Shown in pieces: positions 45,465 through 55,640 of a stretch of 64,000 nucleotides of DNA (positions within the stretch are counted from its first letter, which is position 1; every line of letters begins with the position of its first letter). The notes under the pieces are model-generated. The model was not told the origin of the DNA. It did not search any database and worked only from the letters and a program-made list of their open reading frames with translations. The position numbers were made by a program, and so were the translations under genes. The stretch is from Ilyonectria destructans (taxonomy: Eukaryota > Ascomycota > Sordariomycetes > Hypocreales > Nectriaceae), in assembly GCA_020740775.1 (NCBI GenBank), contig JAHEWK010000018.1, positions 248,001 to 312,000 on the forward strand, in the 5' to 3' direction.

Positions 45465-45507
45465 AGGTGGGTCACCCCCCTTCCGCGCGCACCCCCCTTC
45501 CGCGCAC
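45465..45507 (+). repeat. Left inverted repeat of the Fot1-like element
   Basis: 43 bases starting AGGTGGGTCACCCCCCTTCC, exact reverse complement of 47277-47319. Confidence 0.9.
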
Positions 45508-45569
45508 TTAGATGAGATGGAGCTGTAACTTCAACACCGTATTTCTCCACGAAATAAACATAAATTAAT

Positions 45570-47200
45570 TCAGTACGCCTGGAAACTATTCATCATGCTG
45601 TCTATCGTCGAACGGGCAGGTCGTTTTTCCGCAGGCTCAATCTTGCGCCGCTTGCGCGGGATCTTCGAGGTTATGTTGGTCTTATCCTTTAGCTTGGCTT
45701 TGGCAATCTCTTCCACCGTAGGAAATAAAGCCTTGGCATTATAAGTGACTGCCTTACGACCTGTAGCTTTCTGTGATTCTAGGCGATCCTCTAGATATGC
45801 ATATTTCCTCTTTAAAGCGGCGTTATTGGTGTTGAGCTGCTTAATGTTCCCCCCAGTGTGAAATTTAATGCCGTGGACTATCCGCTGAATGTTGCTGACG
45901 CTATCCTGCACCCAATTAAGCTGGGTCTCAAGCTCAGTTCTGTTCTTAGGCGTATAAGGAATATGATTCTTAGTAAGCTGTATAATCTGGCGGCGTTTTA
46001 GTGTATATAGCGGCATTCCAGTGGTGGGAAGTTAGTCGGTAATAACAATATATGCTAATAGCTTTTTTATATTAATGGGCCAGATTTCTATACCAGAAAA
46101 ACCGCCTTGGATATTCCTCTCGGTTAGGGCTATCTTAGATGCCTTTTTATAGATTTTTATAAAGTGTTATTTTTAAATAGGGGCAGTAGTTAAGAATAAT
46201 ATATACTGTCTTATACCCTCTCGAAAAGCTGACTTTAGTGGGCTAAATATACTAATATTAAGCAGCTATATAATATATAATGAATAGGGGGGTAAATAGA
46301 GCAGCTGAATATAATAAAATAATATTTAGAAGTGGAATTAGAGTGTAATATAAGTAGAGAAGCTATTAATAATTAGAATCCTCTAAAGAGAGTAATCTTT
46401 TAATACTGTATCCAGTAGAAATACCTCCCTAAGCTACTTCTTATAGATCTAGCTGTTAGTAAAGCCTATTAGCAAGCAGTTATAAGCCCAATTAGAAAAA
46501 GCATTAGGAAACTACTATCCTTATATATTATTTCCGGTAAAGATAATATAGAGCCTGATATATCTCTCTATAGTACTGACTGCCTCTATAATAGAGATCT
46601 ATTTATAGAAGTCACTCTCTATAATAATTACCCAGTAAGTTAGAGAGCTTCTAAGCACTTTATCTGCCTTAGTAGCGCCCTTAGTGATACTGTATTTATC
46701 TATATTAAATATCCAGGCCGGCGGGATATCCTTATTGACAACTTCTTACTCCAGCACCTTATAGAATAGTTAGATTGCTTTAGGAGTAGTCTTATTTAAT
46801 TGGGCGGTATTAATAGATATAGATCCCTTTATTTTAATATTGGGGTTATACTTAAGGAACTTTTAGACCCAATATTTACCGATAGAGTTATCTTTATTAT
46901 TTCAGTTAATAATTTTATATACTATATTATATATATTACGCTATAATAATACCCTTCTGGCAGCTTCTTTATATAGTATATAAAAGGCTAATTGCCGCTC
47001 TTAAATTAGTAATAATTACTATACTTTTTTCTATACAGAATATATATTTTTCGTGCTATCTCTTTATCCTCGGATTATAGATACCCTAATATTATACTTG
47101 ACTCTAAGAGGGTTAATTGCACAACCTTCCGAAACCTTCTTGAGAATTTCGGTTAGTAGGATCTTACAGTCGGTCTTCAGAGTACTTATTATAAAAGTTT
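45570..47200 (-). pseudogene. Fot1-like transposase (RIP-damaged; C-terminal 148 codons open)
   Basis: On the minus strand the region 47200-46020, stops ignored, gives a pogo-type path (WVQKFLKYNPNIKIKGSISI, then a WIFNIDKY segment resembling the first catalytic Asp block). From 46016 to 45570 one frame is fully open: 148 codons with a coiled-coil-like middle and a basic KIPRKRRKIEPAEKRPARS tail. Such tails are typical of Fot1 transposases. Confidence 0.65.
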
Positions 47201-47276
47201 GGGCGGATTTGGTTAAGAATTGGTAATATTATGGAGGAGTTACAGTGGGCGCGTTATATGATCGCGTCGGATGTGG

Positions 47277-47319
47277 GTGCGCGGAAGGGGGGTGCGCGCG
47301 GAAGGGGGGTGACCCACCT
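47277..47319 (-). repeat. Right inverted repeat of the Fot1-like element
   Basis: Exact reverse complement of 45465-45507, with TA next to it. Confidence 0.9.
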
Positions 47320-47382
47320 TAAATCCACTCCATTACATCCACTTTCAGGTCCAAGTGTAGTGGATTATTACGTAATCTGAGC

Positions 47383-47391
47383 GCCGACAAG
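47383..47391 (+). repeat. Left 9-bp target duplication of the Mutator-like element
   Basis: GCCGACAAG, identical to 53815-53823. Confidence 0.85.
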
Positions 47392-47409
47392 GGCGATAAG
47401 TACCTGTAC

Positions 47410-47416
47410 CGCTAGA
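47410..47416 (+). repeat. Left 7-bp target duplication of the DUF6589-like element
   Basis: CGCTAGA; the right flank of the element (49598-49604) is CGCTAGG. The A/G difference is a RIP-type transition. Both lie in the MULE inverted repeat, where the undisturbed right copy reads CGCTAGG. Confidence 0.75.
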
Positions 47417-49597
47417 GTTACCTTAGGCACTTAGACCCACTGGGCGCACTTAACAGCGCGACGCCTTCCCTAAAGGGGTAATAGCTTCTAGAGGGCCTAA
47501 GCCTACAACTTTAAATTTGTATGGAATAATGCTTCGTCACTATGACTATATCTATAAGACTACGTATTATTGAGATCGCGATACGCTGCCTGTTGAGTAT
47601 TAACTTGCCTTAACGACGCATAGAACCACATTACCTCTTTCCTTCCTCCCAGCGATAAGCAGCCCGCCAGCCTTCAGCGAACTCAATATATCTGCCCGAC
47701 AGTCTGTATGCAGTAATAACGAAAAACTGGAGCTGGCTATTAAATATATACGAGATGACCTATACTTCAGTATTAGCAATTTTATTAAAGTACTATTAAT
47801 AGCTAAAGGTGCAGCTAGTAATAAGAGAAGAGCTGTATTTTCTAAGGCTGTATATAAGGATCTAGCAGTCTTAAAGATATAGATATATATAAAATAATAA
47901 CTCAGTGGACAGCAGGTAAGTATATACCTGATATCGCCTTATCTCTCACCTTAATATCGGGCGTATTAATATATAGCAGAAGGTAAAGAAGCTATATAAG
48001 ATACTACCCTTTTATATAATACAGTAAGTAGAAGCCAGTATCTTTATATAACTGAATATAAGTAAAGTTATTAAGGCTACTAAGAATAGTTTTCTATTAC
48101 TTATAAGTATTCTCTATACTGTAATATTACTATAGTATATTAATTCAGCTGGTAATAAAGAGCAGTATAGCCTATATTAAGAATATCTTATTACTATACT
48201 GGCAGTTATATACTGCTTAATATATCTGAAAAAGATATTAAGTTTCCAGTTATAAATAGGTCTATATCTATACTCTAAAGGTATTAAAAGAAGGTAACTA
48301 AAAGCTCTATATCGGCTTAAGCTCTATAGCTCTTATTAGATAGTTTTATATACTATAAAGAGACAGTTAGATATAGCTGCTAGAGAAGTAACTATAAGAG
48401 GATAGCAGCTACTAGCTATTACTATATATAATAACTTTAAGCAGATAGAATATATTAAGAAGCAGTAAGTTAATAATAAAAACTTATTTTAATTAGTAAC
48501 TACTAGTTAGCTTATTTCTGGTATTAAAAGTAGAGTATACTGAATTAGTTAGTAAAGCTAAGGCTAATAGATATTATCTGCATACTGGGAAATAAAAGAG
48601 ATACTATAGAATTAGAGGTAAAAATACTATTATCTGTATTCTATTTAAATAGCTAATACCCTGATATTATAGAATTCTCCAATATCTTATCTATAAAGCT
48701 ATTAAAAGTATATTTCCAGACTGTATTACTATATTAAATCCTCCTCTAATACTAGTAATTAATATCCTACTAAAATAGAAGATAAATTAAATCTCTCTAG
48801 AGCCTATTCTATATAATAAGAGTATCAATATAGACAACCTAAATATTATAGTAAATATCTTTAAAGAGTAATATAAGCTGCCAGAAGATATATTCCCAGA
48901 GTGGCTATTCCTTATTTATAGCAACTAGAAGATAACTCAGCAAATTAGAATAGTTAAGTTGTATCAATCCAGATCTGCCCGGGCTGTCGACAGCTTGTAA
49001 TAGGTACTATCAGTGCCAGCTCTCTTTTATTTGAGGAATAAACTACCTCTATATATTGGGTTGAGTGTTCTTCAGTGCAGCAGGTAACAGCAGCAGAGCA
49101 GCACTCTATTATGCCGCGAATCTCTGGATCTGCAAGTGCATATAGAAGAAGAAAGCGGACTTTTACCCCAGAAGGATAATCTGGATCTTGTGATCCTATA
49201 TCTAGTGGGAGCCGTCCTCACAAGGAAATTAAGGTACCAACGGGTTGTGGTCGCTTGCTGAGGCTGGAGATTTCGCGATGCAACTGCTCTAGACGGCTAT
49301 AACAACATAATAACACGTCGCAAGGGAACAAAAGATGGATCAATGGATATTTGGGGCTTGTGGGATCCTCCTCATATAGTTATCTTATTAATTTGTGTTG
49401 AATTGAGGCATTTATGACGTGATGTGATCGGTAGGGTTGGGAGTCGACCCAGCGAAACATTATGGTTACTGCAAAATTGTATGGGAGCGAAGCATCATCT
49501 CACCCAATTGCCAAGTTGTGGTCTCAGGCCCTCTCACAGAACCACGTGATCCGTGCGTCTGTTCGCTTAGTGAGTGGGTCTGAGTGCCTGAGGTAAC
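47417..49597 (+). mobile_element. Inverted-repeat transposon with a DUF6589-like frame, copy 1
   Basis: The element is 2,181 bp, with 25-bp inverted ends GTTACCTYAGGCACTYAGAC (then CCACT) at 47417-47441 and 49573-49597; the two differences are C/T. It sits inside the left inverted repeat of the MULE with a 7-bp duplication, so it moved after the MULE arrived. Its inside carries one long RIP-damaged frame (next entry). The last 400 bp before the right end are of normal composition and do not occur in copy 2. I cannot place this family among superfamilies I know by its ends. Confidence 0.75.
47620..49180 (+). pseudogene. DUF6589-like protein, copy 1 (candidate transposase, RIP-damaged)
   Basis: Stops ignored, the plus strand gives a continuous path. 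Parts include GLYLYSKGIKRR, SYQIVLYTIKRQLDIAAREV, QLLAITIYNNFKQIEYIKKQ, and a C-terminal QICPGCRQLVIG followed by MPRISGSASAYRRRKRTFTP. The IYNNF segment after a helical block matches what I remember of DUF6589 proteins (a conserved Asp-Asn pair in xYDNxN). If the acid is catalytic, the Asp is Asn here by G-to-A RIP. The start codon is ATA where copy 2 has ATG. The family call rests on memory. Confidence 0.5.
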
Positions 49598-49603
49598 CGC
49601 TAG

Positions 49604-49665
49604 GGGTGCAATTACCAACACGTGACATTTGCACCGCTAGGGGTGCAATGAAGATCGGTTATCTA
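49604..49665 (+). repeat. Inner part of the left MULE inverted repeat
   Basis: The 62 bases starting GGGTGCAATTACC match the inner 62 bases of the right repeat. The outer 24 bases are at 47392-47415, on the far side of the inserted element. Confidence 0.85.
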
Positions 49666-49769
49666 AGAGGCATTTTTGGCCTTGATAACGACTGCAAATT
49701 GGCCCTCAATTCAATGATCAACAGCTTCTACGGTATCAATTCAGCTTGCTGTGCCTTTCTCCTGCTACA
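49666..49769 (+). promoter_or_regulatory. Leader between MULE inverted repeat and transposase start
   Basis: About 100 bases of normal composition just upstream of the transposase ATG at 49770. The promoter is expected here and in the repeat; no TATA box is obvious. Confidence 0.3.
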
Positions 49770-52330
49770 ATGGACCCAATTGACGCTTCCAATGCCCGCC
49801 CTGCGGCTCCCCTGGTCTTCCCCGATGATGCCCTTCCTCCCGAAGGCCAATATACCTCACGAGAGGAAGTCCGCGTTGCAATCAACGCTTGGGCAGCGTC
49901 ACGAGGTTATGCCTTTGTGGTCTAAAGGTCTAGGGAGACTACTAGTAAAAGAAGTATCGTTACCTTCGTCTGTGACCGTAGAGGGCGCCCTCCTGCCTAT
50001 AAGGATGGAGTGGACCAGCTGCGGAATTCACGCCGTACGGGATGCCGCTTCTCTGTTATAGTAAAGGAAAGTCTATATCAGACTGTATGGAGTCTGCAGT
50101 ATCGTCCTGATGCTTCCTTTAGTCGACACAATCACGAATCAAGTCAATCTCAACGGGAATATCCAATTTATCGTCAGCTATCAGACGAGCAGAAAGGCAC
50201 GATCTAGAAATTCGCCAAAGCCGGTATTGCGCCTAAGGAGATTAGATCCTTTTTGTATGACAACCTACCTACTATAGCTATACAGCAAGATATCTATAAC
50301 TGTATTGCACGAGGCGAACGGAATCTTACCAATAGTTAAAGCAATATATATGCTCTTGCTGAATAGCTTAAAGCCGAGGGCTTCTGGAGTCGATTTAATC
50401 TTGATGTAAGTAGTAGAGTTATAGCAGTACTATTTGTATATCTGCAGTTACTGGTATACCTTAAATTATATCCTAAAGTATTTATTCTGGACTGTATCTA
50501 TAAGACCAATAAGTATAAGATACCTCTTCTTAATATAGTTAGTATTAATACTTATTAATAAACCTTCTGTATAATATTTAGATTTCTTTCCGGCAAGGAT
50601 AAATCTAATTATATATAGACTCTTAAAGAGCTACAGTATATATATTAGATCTATAGAGTGGCCCTTCTATCTGTAATTCTTATAGATTGCTATCTTACTT
50701 ATATAAATACTATTACCTCTCCCTTTTATTTCCCTAAGTTAACTGTAATATTATACTTATAGTATATTAATAAAGTAGTATTAAGCTATTATCTGCCTTT
50801 ATTTACTTAAGGGAATAAGACTAAGTAAAAGAAAAAGTGGAAGGAGTTCTATACCTATTAGTATAAGCTTATAAGCTTAGAAATAGAGGGTATCTACAAT
50901 TAAAATCTGGAGAGGTTTAAGAAGCATTATATCCCTAATTATATTAATTAAGTGGGCTATATACTGGATACCTAACTTAATCCCTATAAAGAGAGATTTA
51001 TAAAGGTATAGGTTAATTAATATCTTTACTTTAAGCAATATATTACATTACGAGGCGAGGGTATTTATCAGCTTATTAAATCTCATCTGGATAATATAAA
51101 GGCTGACCTCTTTAAGGCCTAAAGAACTATCAGGTGTATTCTAATTAATTAGATCTCCAAACTTAATACCACTTAAAGCAGACAGTATATTAGTATACCT
51201 ATTTAACTGTCTGGGGTTCTATACAGCAATATATATAGTTGGATCTTATACTACACCTTATATAAGGTTAAGGGTTAGCAGTAACAGCTATTACAGGACC
51301 TCCCTGTATGTATAGAGGTCTTTACTAAGACGCTTAGTCTGCCTTATACTTATATCCTTTACTCTTTACTGGAGCAGAATCAGCCTCTTTAATTATATTA
51401 TTTCTATTTATATTAGTATCTCCAACACTTAGGATTCCCCCAGCTCCTTATTGAGCTATACAGTCAGTTTAATTGTCTTATGGCTAATTCGATACTGCCA
51501 CCAATAAGCACACAATACAAGCCCTATCTATTTAAAGCTATTAAGAAATCAGTATGGGTAAGGTTAGCGCCAATATGTTCAAAATGTTATAAATCAGGCC
51601 ACACAATAAGGTCCAAAGTATACCCCTTACGTTACGACAAACTATTAGAGAGTCAGACTCAGGCTCCTGCTCAGGCTCCCGCCCCTGCTCAGGCTCCTGC
51701 CCCAATATCAACAGACATACCAATCCATATACATTCTCGCTCTGGCACCCGCTCACTATCTCCTTTATCTCTAACAGGATGCTCTGTGGTATCCGAGACT
51801 ATATCCGAGACCCTATCCGAGACTATATCTGAGACTAGAGCCCGCACAAGAAGACAGACGAAAACGACACACAGAATAGCTCACCGAAAGACCCCTCCTG
51901 CCGCTATATTAGAACCTCTATTACAAGCTGATAACCCCCATGCTATCTTCTAATGGTATAAGGCAGCTCGAGAAGTCTGGTTTACTGTATTACCTTAAGG
52001 AGCCACTAGGACCGATTAATAATACCGTAGGGCTATAGGGCTGCCTCTATATTACAGTAAAGCCGAGTATACCTGGTGTCTTAACTACAAGCAAATAGGG
52101 AGTTATTATAGGGCGGGAAATTGCATCAGGAACTGGACTCAGGAGGAAATAATGAGTTATCTTAATTGGGATAAAGCTGAGAATAAGCGAGTTGAATAGG
52201 ATATAGGGATTGAGATGGCAGAGCAGCCTTTCTCACGGCGGCAAGGGATATAAGATATCTGGGTTGCTACTAAAAGGGATTCGGAAGTATAGGCAAGAGT
52301 GTATAGGGGAGAGAATGCCCTCTGTTGAAA
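49770..52330 (+). pseudogene. MULE transposase (RIP-damaged)
   Basis: Starts MDPIDASNARPAAPLVFPDD. The N-terminal FAR1/WRKY-GCM-like DNA-binding region includes EEVRVAINAWAASRGYAFVV and TFVCDRRGRPPAYKDG. The MULE catalytic region near 50480-50800 has FILDCIYKTNKYKIPLLNIV, then a VILIDCYL segment; the DCIYKTN Asp and the DCYL Asp fit the first two catalytic acids. A zinc knuckle CSKCYKSGHTIRSKVYP is at about 51570-51625. A Pro/Ala/Gln repeat and Ser-Glu-Thr repeats follow, then a tail rich in W and Y. The first in-frame stop is TAA near 49923, and more follow. The open frame at 51480-51953 is its zinc-knuckle part. Confidence 0.72.
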
Positions 52331-53252
52331 TTTGCATAAGTGACAGAAGATACAATTAGTATATATCATTCAAATAAGAAAGAATAGACAGATTTCCAAG
52401 TATAGTTTTTATAATTTAATAGCTTAATTTGATAGAGTTATTCTTAAGTTTAGATATAGAGTGAATTAGACTTAGTAGTTACTTATATAATAATAAGAGA
52501 TATAGGCACAACAGTATAATAATGCAATTATTGAATAGCTCTATAATATCACTATATTCCCTGCTATATCCACTTAATATACCCATTCCGATTAACATTC
52601 CAAATATATATTCCTGACCTCTCTACTGTCTGAAGTACTGGCAGATTGGTAGTTATCCCTATAGCAGCTATTAGCCAGTTTGTACCTGAGATCGTAATAT
52701 TTATATTCCGATACTTATTATCAATATTTTAAAGCTGACTGTAGTTCCACATAGAAAGAACATCCGGATTAGGGCGCCATTGCCCTACAGCAATTATATC
52801 ATCAAGGAACCCAACGTGCCACATTCCATTAAGCTGATATCCAAATAGCAGAACCTATATAGTAACAGGCTGCCCTTAAGGAGGATATTCAGTAGTATGA
52901 GCTCTTATATATACCTGGGGGTCTGTATAGAGCACAGTGGGGGATATTAGATCTATTAGCAGGGTTATATTAGCCCTCCAATACTCAACTGGAAATAGCA
53001 TCGTTATTAGATAACTAAGTCGGGCTGGGGCCTGTATTTATTGGTTATTGGCAATAGAGCGTAGGATAAATAGGTTATTGCTGTTGACTTATGGCATCCC
53101 AGCAGGTATTGCCGAATAATCCACAAATATAGAGATATTCTGAGGGTTCTGATGCTGGCTTTAATTGCGGTTATATATCTTGATATCTTGATATTGTTGC
53201 TTAGTGCAGAAAGAGGGTATATTTCAAGGGGAGGAGTCCTGCTTTTTACACT
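52331..53252. other. 3' non-coding part of the MULE
   Basis: AT-rich, RIP-type sequence between the transposase relic and the minisatellite. Neither strand gives a recognised product. The minus frame at 53007-53273 is probably chance. Confidence 0.35.
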
Positions 53253-53550
53253 GCACGCATTAAAGTCATTCACTTACACACAACTGCATGCATTAAGGTC
53301 ATTCACTTGCATATAACTGTACGCACTAAGGTCATCTACCTACAGATAACAGCTGTAAAGTCATTCACTTCCTGACGGCTGCACACATTGGAGTCATTCA
53401 CTTCCTTATGACTGCACACATTAAAGTCATCTACTTACAGATTACAGCTGTAAAGTCATTCACTTCCTGACGGCTGCACACATTGGAGTCATTCACTTCC
53501 TTATGACTGCACGCATTAAAGTCATCTACTTACAGATCATAGCTGTAGTA
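53253..53550 (+). repeat. Higher-order minisatellite inside the MULE (about 33-bp subunits in 95-bp units)
   Basis: A subunit of about 33 bp built on GTCATTCACTT...CTGCA...GCATTA is repeated about eight times. Three subunits form a 95-bp higher unit, with ACAG(A/T)...AGCTGTA landmarks at 53342, 53437 and 53532. Confidence 0.8.
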
Positions 53551-53728
53551 TTATAACCAAATTGTACGTTATTCACGGCCTTATGCAGACTGGTATGTTG
53601 CCTCCGGGTCAAATGTGACGCCTCAAATGGCTGAATATACACCAAATCATCGTCTTCATTCAATTGCATCAATAAATGCCCTGTAGGTGCGTGCAAAAGA
53701 GATATCCCTTGAACACTCACAGACCTAC

Positions 53729-53814
53729 TAGATAACCGATCTTCATTGCACCCCTAGCGGTGCAAATGTCACGTGTTGGTAATTGCACCCCTAGCGGTGC
53801 AGGTACTTATCGCC
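53729..53814 (-). repeat. Right 86-bp inverted repeat of the MULE
   Basis: It contains two copies of TGCACCGCTAGGGGTGCAAT, each a near-palindrome with TTGCACC/GGTGCAA arms, and a CACGTG core between them. The left copy matches except for one C/T difference. Confidence 0.85.
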
Positions 53815-53823
53815 GCCGACAAG
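53815..53823 (+). repeat. Right 9-bp target duplication of the MULE
   Basis: GCCGACAAG, identical to 47383-47391. Confidence 0.85.
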
Positions 53824-54080
53824 GGGTCTTGATACATACACTATCGATGTTACCTCAGGCACTCAGGCCCACTGGGCGCGCTTACTAGCGCGACGCCTTC
53901 CCTAAAGGGGTAATAGCTTCTAGAGGGCCTGAGCTTATAACTTTAAATTTATATGGAATAATACTTTATTACTGTAACTATATCTATAAGACTGCATATT
54001 ATTAAGAACGGGATACGCCGCCTGTTAAAACTATTAACTTGTCTTAATGATGCTGTAATAGCTTTTATATAGATATCGAA

Positions 54081-55640
54081 ATGGAACTGCCTATATTACC
54101 TCTTTCCTCTCTTCCGGCAAGCAGCCTGCTGGCTATAGACGATCCTAATATACCTGCCTGACAGTCTGTATATAGTAATAATAAAAAACTGGAGTTAGCT
54201 ATTAAATATATACAAGATAACCTATACTTTAGTATTAGTAATTTTATTAAAGTACTATTAATAGCTAAAGGTGCAGCTAGTAGTAAGAGAAGAGCTATAT
54301 TTTCTAAGGCTATATATAAGGATTTAGCAGTCTTAAAGATATATATAGGAGATAATAACTCTATAGATAATAAGTAAGTATATATCTAATATCTTTTTAT
54401 TTCTTACCTTAATATTAGGTATATTAATTTGCAGCAGGAAGTTAAAAAGCTATATAAGCTGCTACCTTTTATATAATATAGCAAATAGAAGCTAGTATCT
54501 TTATATAACTAAATATAGGTAAAATTATTAAAGCTATAGAGAATAGTTATTTATTACTTATAAGTATTCTCTATATTATAATAATACTATAGTATATTAA
54601 TTCAGCTGGCAGTAAAAAGTAGTATAATTTATATTAAAAAGGTTTTATTACTATACTGATAGTAATATACTGCTTAATATATTTAAGAAAGATATTAGAT
54701 TTCTAGCTATAAATAGATTTATATCTATACTCTAAAGATATTAAAAGGAGATAACTAAAAGCTCTATACTGACTTAGATTTTATAGCTTTTATTAGATAG
54801 TTTTATATACTATAAAGAGACAGTTAGATATAGCTGCTAAAGAAGTAATAATAAAAGGATAGCAGCTAATAGTTATTATTATATATAATAACTTTAAGTA
54901 GATAGAATATATTAAAGAGTAGTAAGTTAACTATAAAAACTTATTTTAATTAGTAATAATTAGTCAGCTTATATCTGGTATTAAAATACTAAAAGGTAGA
55001 TTAAAGTAAAGTATATTAAATTAGTTAATAAAGCTGAGGCTAATAGATATTATCTGCAGATTAAAAAATAAAAGAGATACTATAGAATTAAAGGTAAGAA
55101 TATAGTTATCTATATTCTATTTAGCTAGCTGATATTATAAAGTTATAGAATTTCTAATATCTTATCTATTAGGCTATTAAAAGTATATTTCCAGACTGTA
55201 TTACTATATTAAATTATTCTTTAATACTAATAATTAATATCCTACTAAAATAGAAAATAAGTTATATCTCTTTAGGCTTTATTCTATATAATAAAATTAT
55301 AAATATAGATAACTTAAGCATTCTATTTAATATCTTTAAAGAGTAATATAAGCTGCTAGAAGATATATTTTAAAAGCAGCTATTTCTTATTTATAGTAAT
55401 TAGAAGATAACTTAGTAAATTAGAATAATTAAGTTTTATTAATCTAAATCTATTTAAGCTGTTAACAGCTTATAATAGATACTACTAATATTAACTTTCT
55501 TCTATTTAAGAATAAACTACCTCTATATATTAAGTTAAATATACTTTAGTATAGTAGGTAATAGCAGTAAAGTAATACTCTATTATACTATAAATCTCTA
55601 GATCTATAAGAGTATATAGAAGAAAAAAGCGAATTTTTAC
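54081..55640 (+). pseudogene. DUF6589-like protein, copy 2 (RIP-damaged)
   Basis: ATG at 54081, then MELPILPLSSLPASSLLAID. It parallels copy 1 through the segments YIKKQ/YIKEQ, LIKLYQSRS-type and the final RRKKRIF-type basic stretch. It is more AT-rich than copy 1, with more stops. Confidence 0.5.

Larger units (their letters stand above)
45465..47319 (-). mobile_element. Fot1/pogo-like DNA transposon (1,855 bp)
   Basis: Perfect 43-bp inverted repeats at 45465-45507 and 47277-47319, flanked by TA at 45463-45464 and 47320-47321. Size and TA target fit the Fot1 group of Tc1/mariner elements. The repeat contains an internal duplication of CCCCCCTTCCGCGC. The inner region from about 46020 to 47200 is AT-rich and RIP-damaged, but the inverted repeats and the 3' coding end are not. 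Confidence 0.85.
43795..47382 (-). mobile_element. Decayed hAT element carrying a nested Fot1-like element
   Basis: Transposase remnants on the minus strand lie between two arrays of a GTGGATGTA/TACATCCAC motif. The left array is at about 43800-43925, including a perfect 11-bp hairpin at 43800-43838. The right array is at about 45455-45463 and 47322-47370 and is split by the Fot1-like element. Subterminal arrays of this kind are where hAT transposases bind. With the insert removed the right array reads continuously. Exact ends and the expected 8-bp duplication were not resolved. Confidence 0.5.
47392..53814 (+). mobile_element. Mutator-like element (MULE), interrupted in its left inverted repeat
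   Basis: The terminal inverted repeat is 86 bp: right copy 53729-53814; left copy 47392-47415 plus 49604-49665, split by another element. After removing the 2,181-bp insert and its duplication the MULE is about 4.2 kb. A perfect 9-bp duplication GCCGACAAG flanks it, the size typical of Mutator elements. It carries a MULE transposase with a C-terminal zinc knuckle (relic), and a higher-order minisatellite near its right end. Confidence 0.85.
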
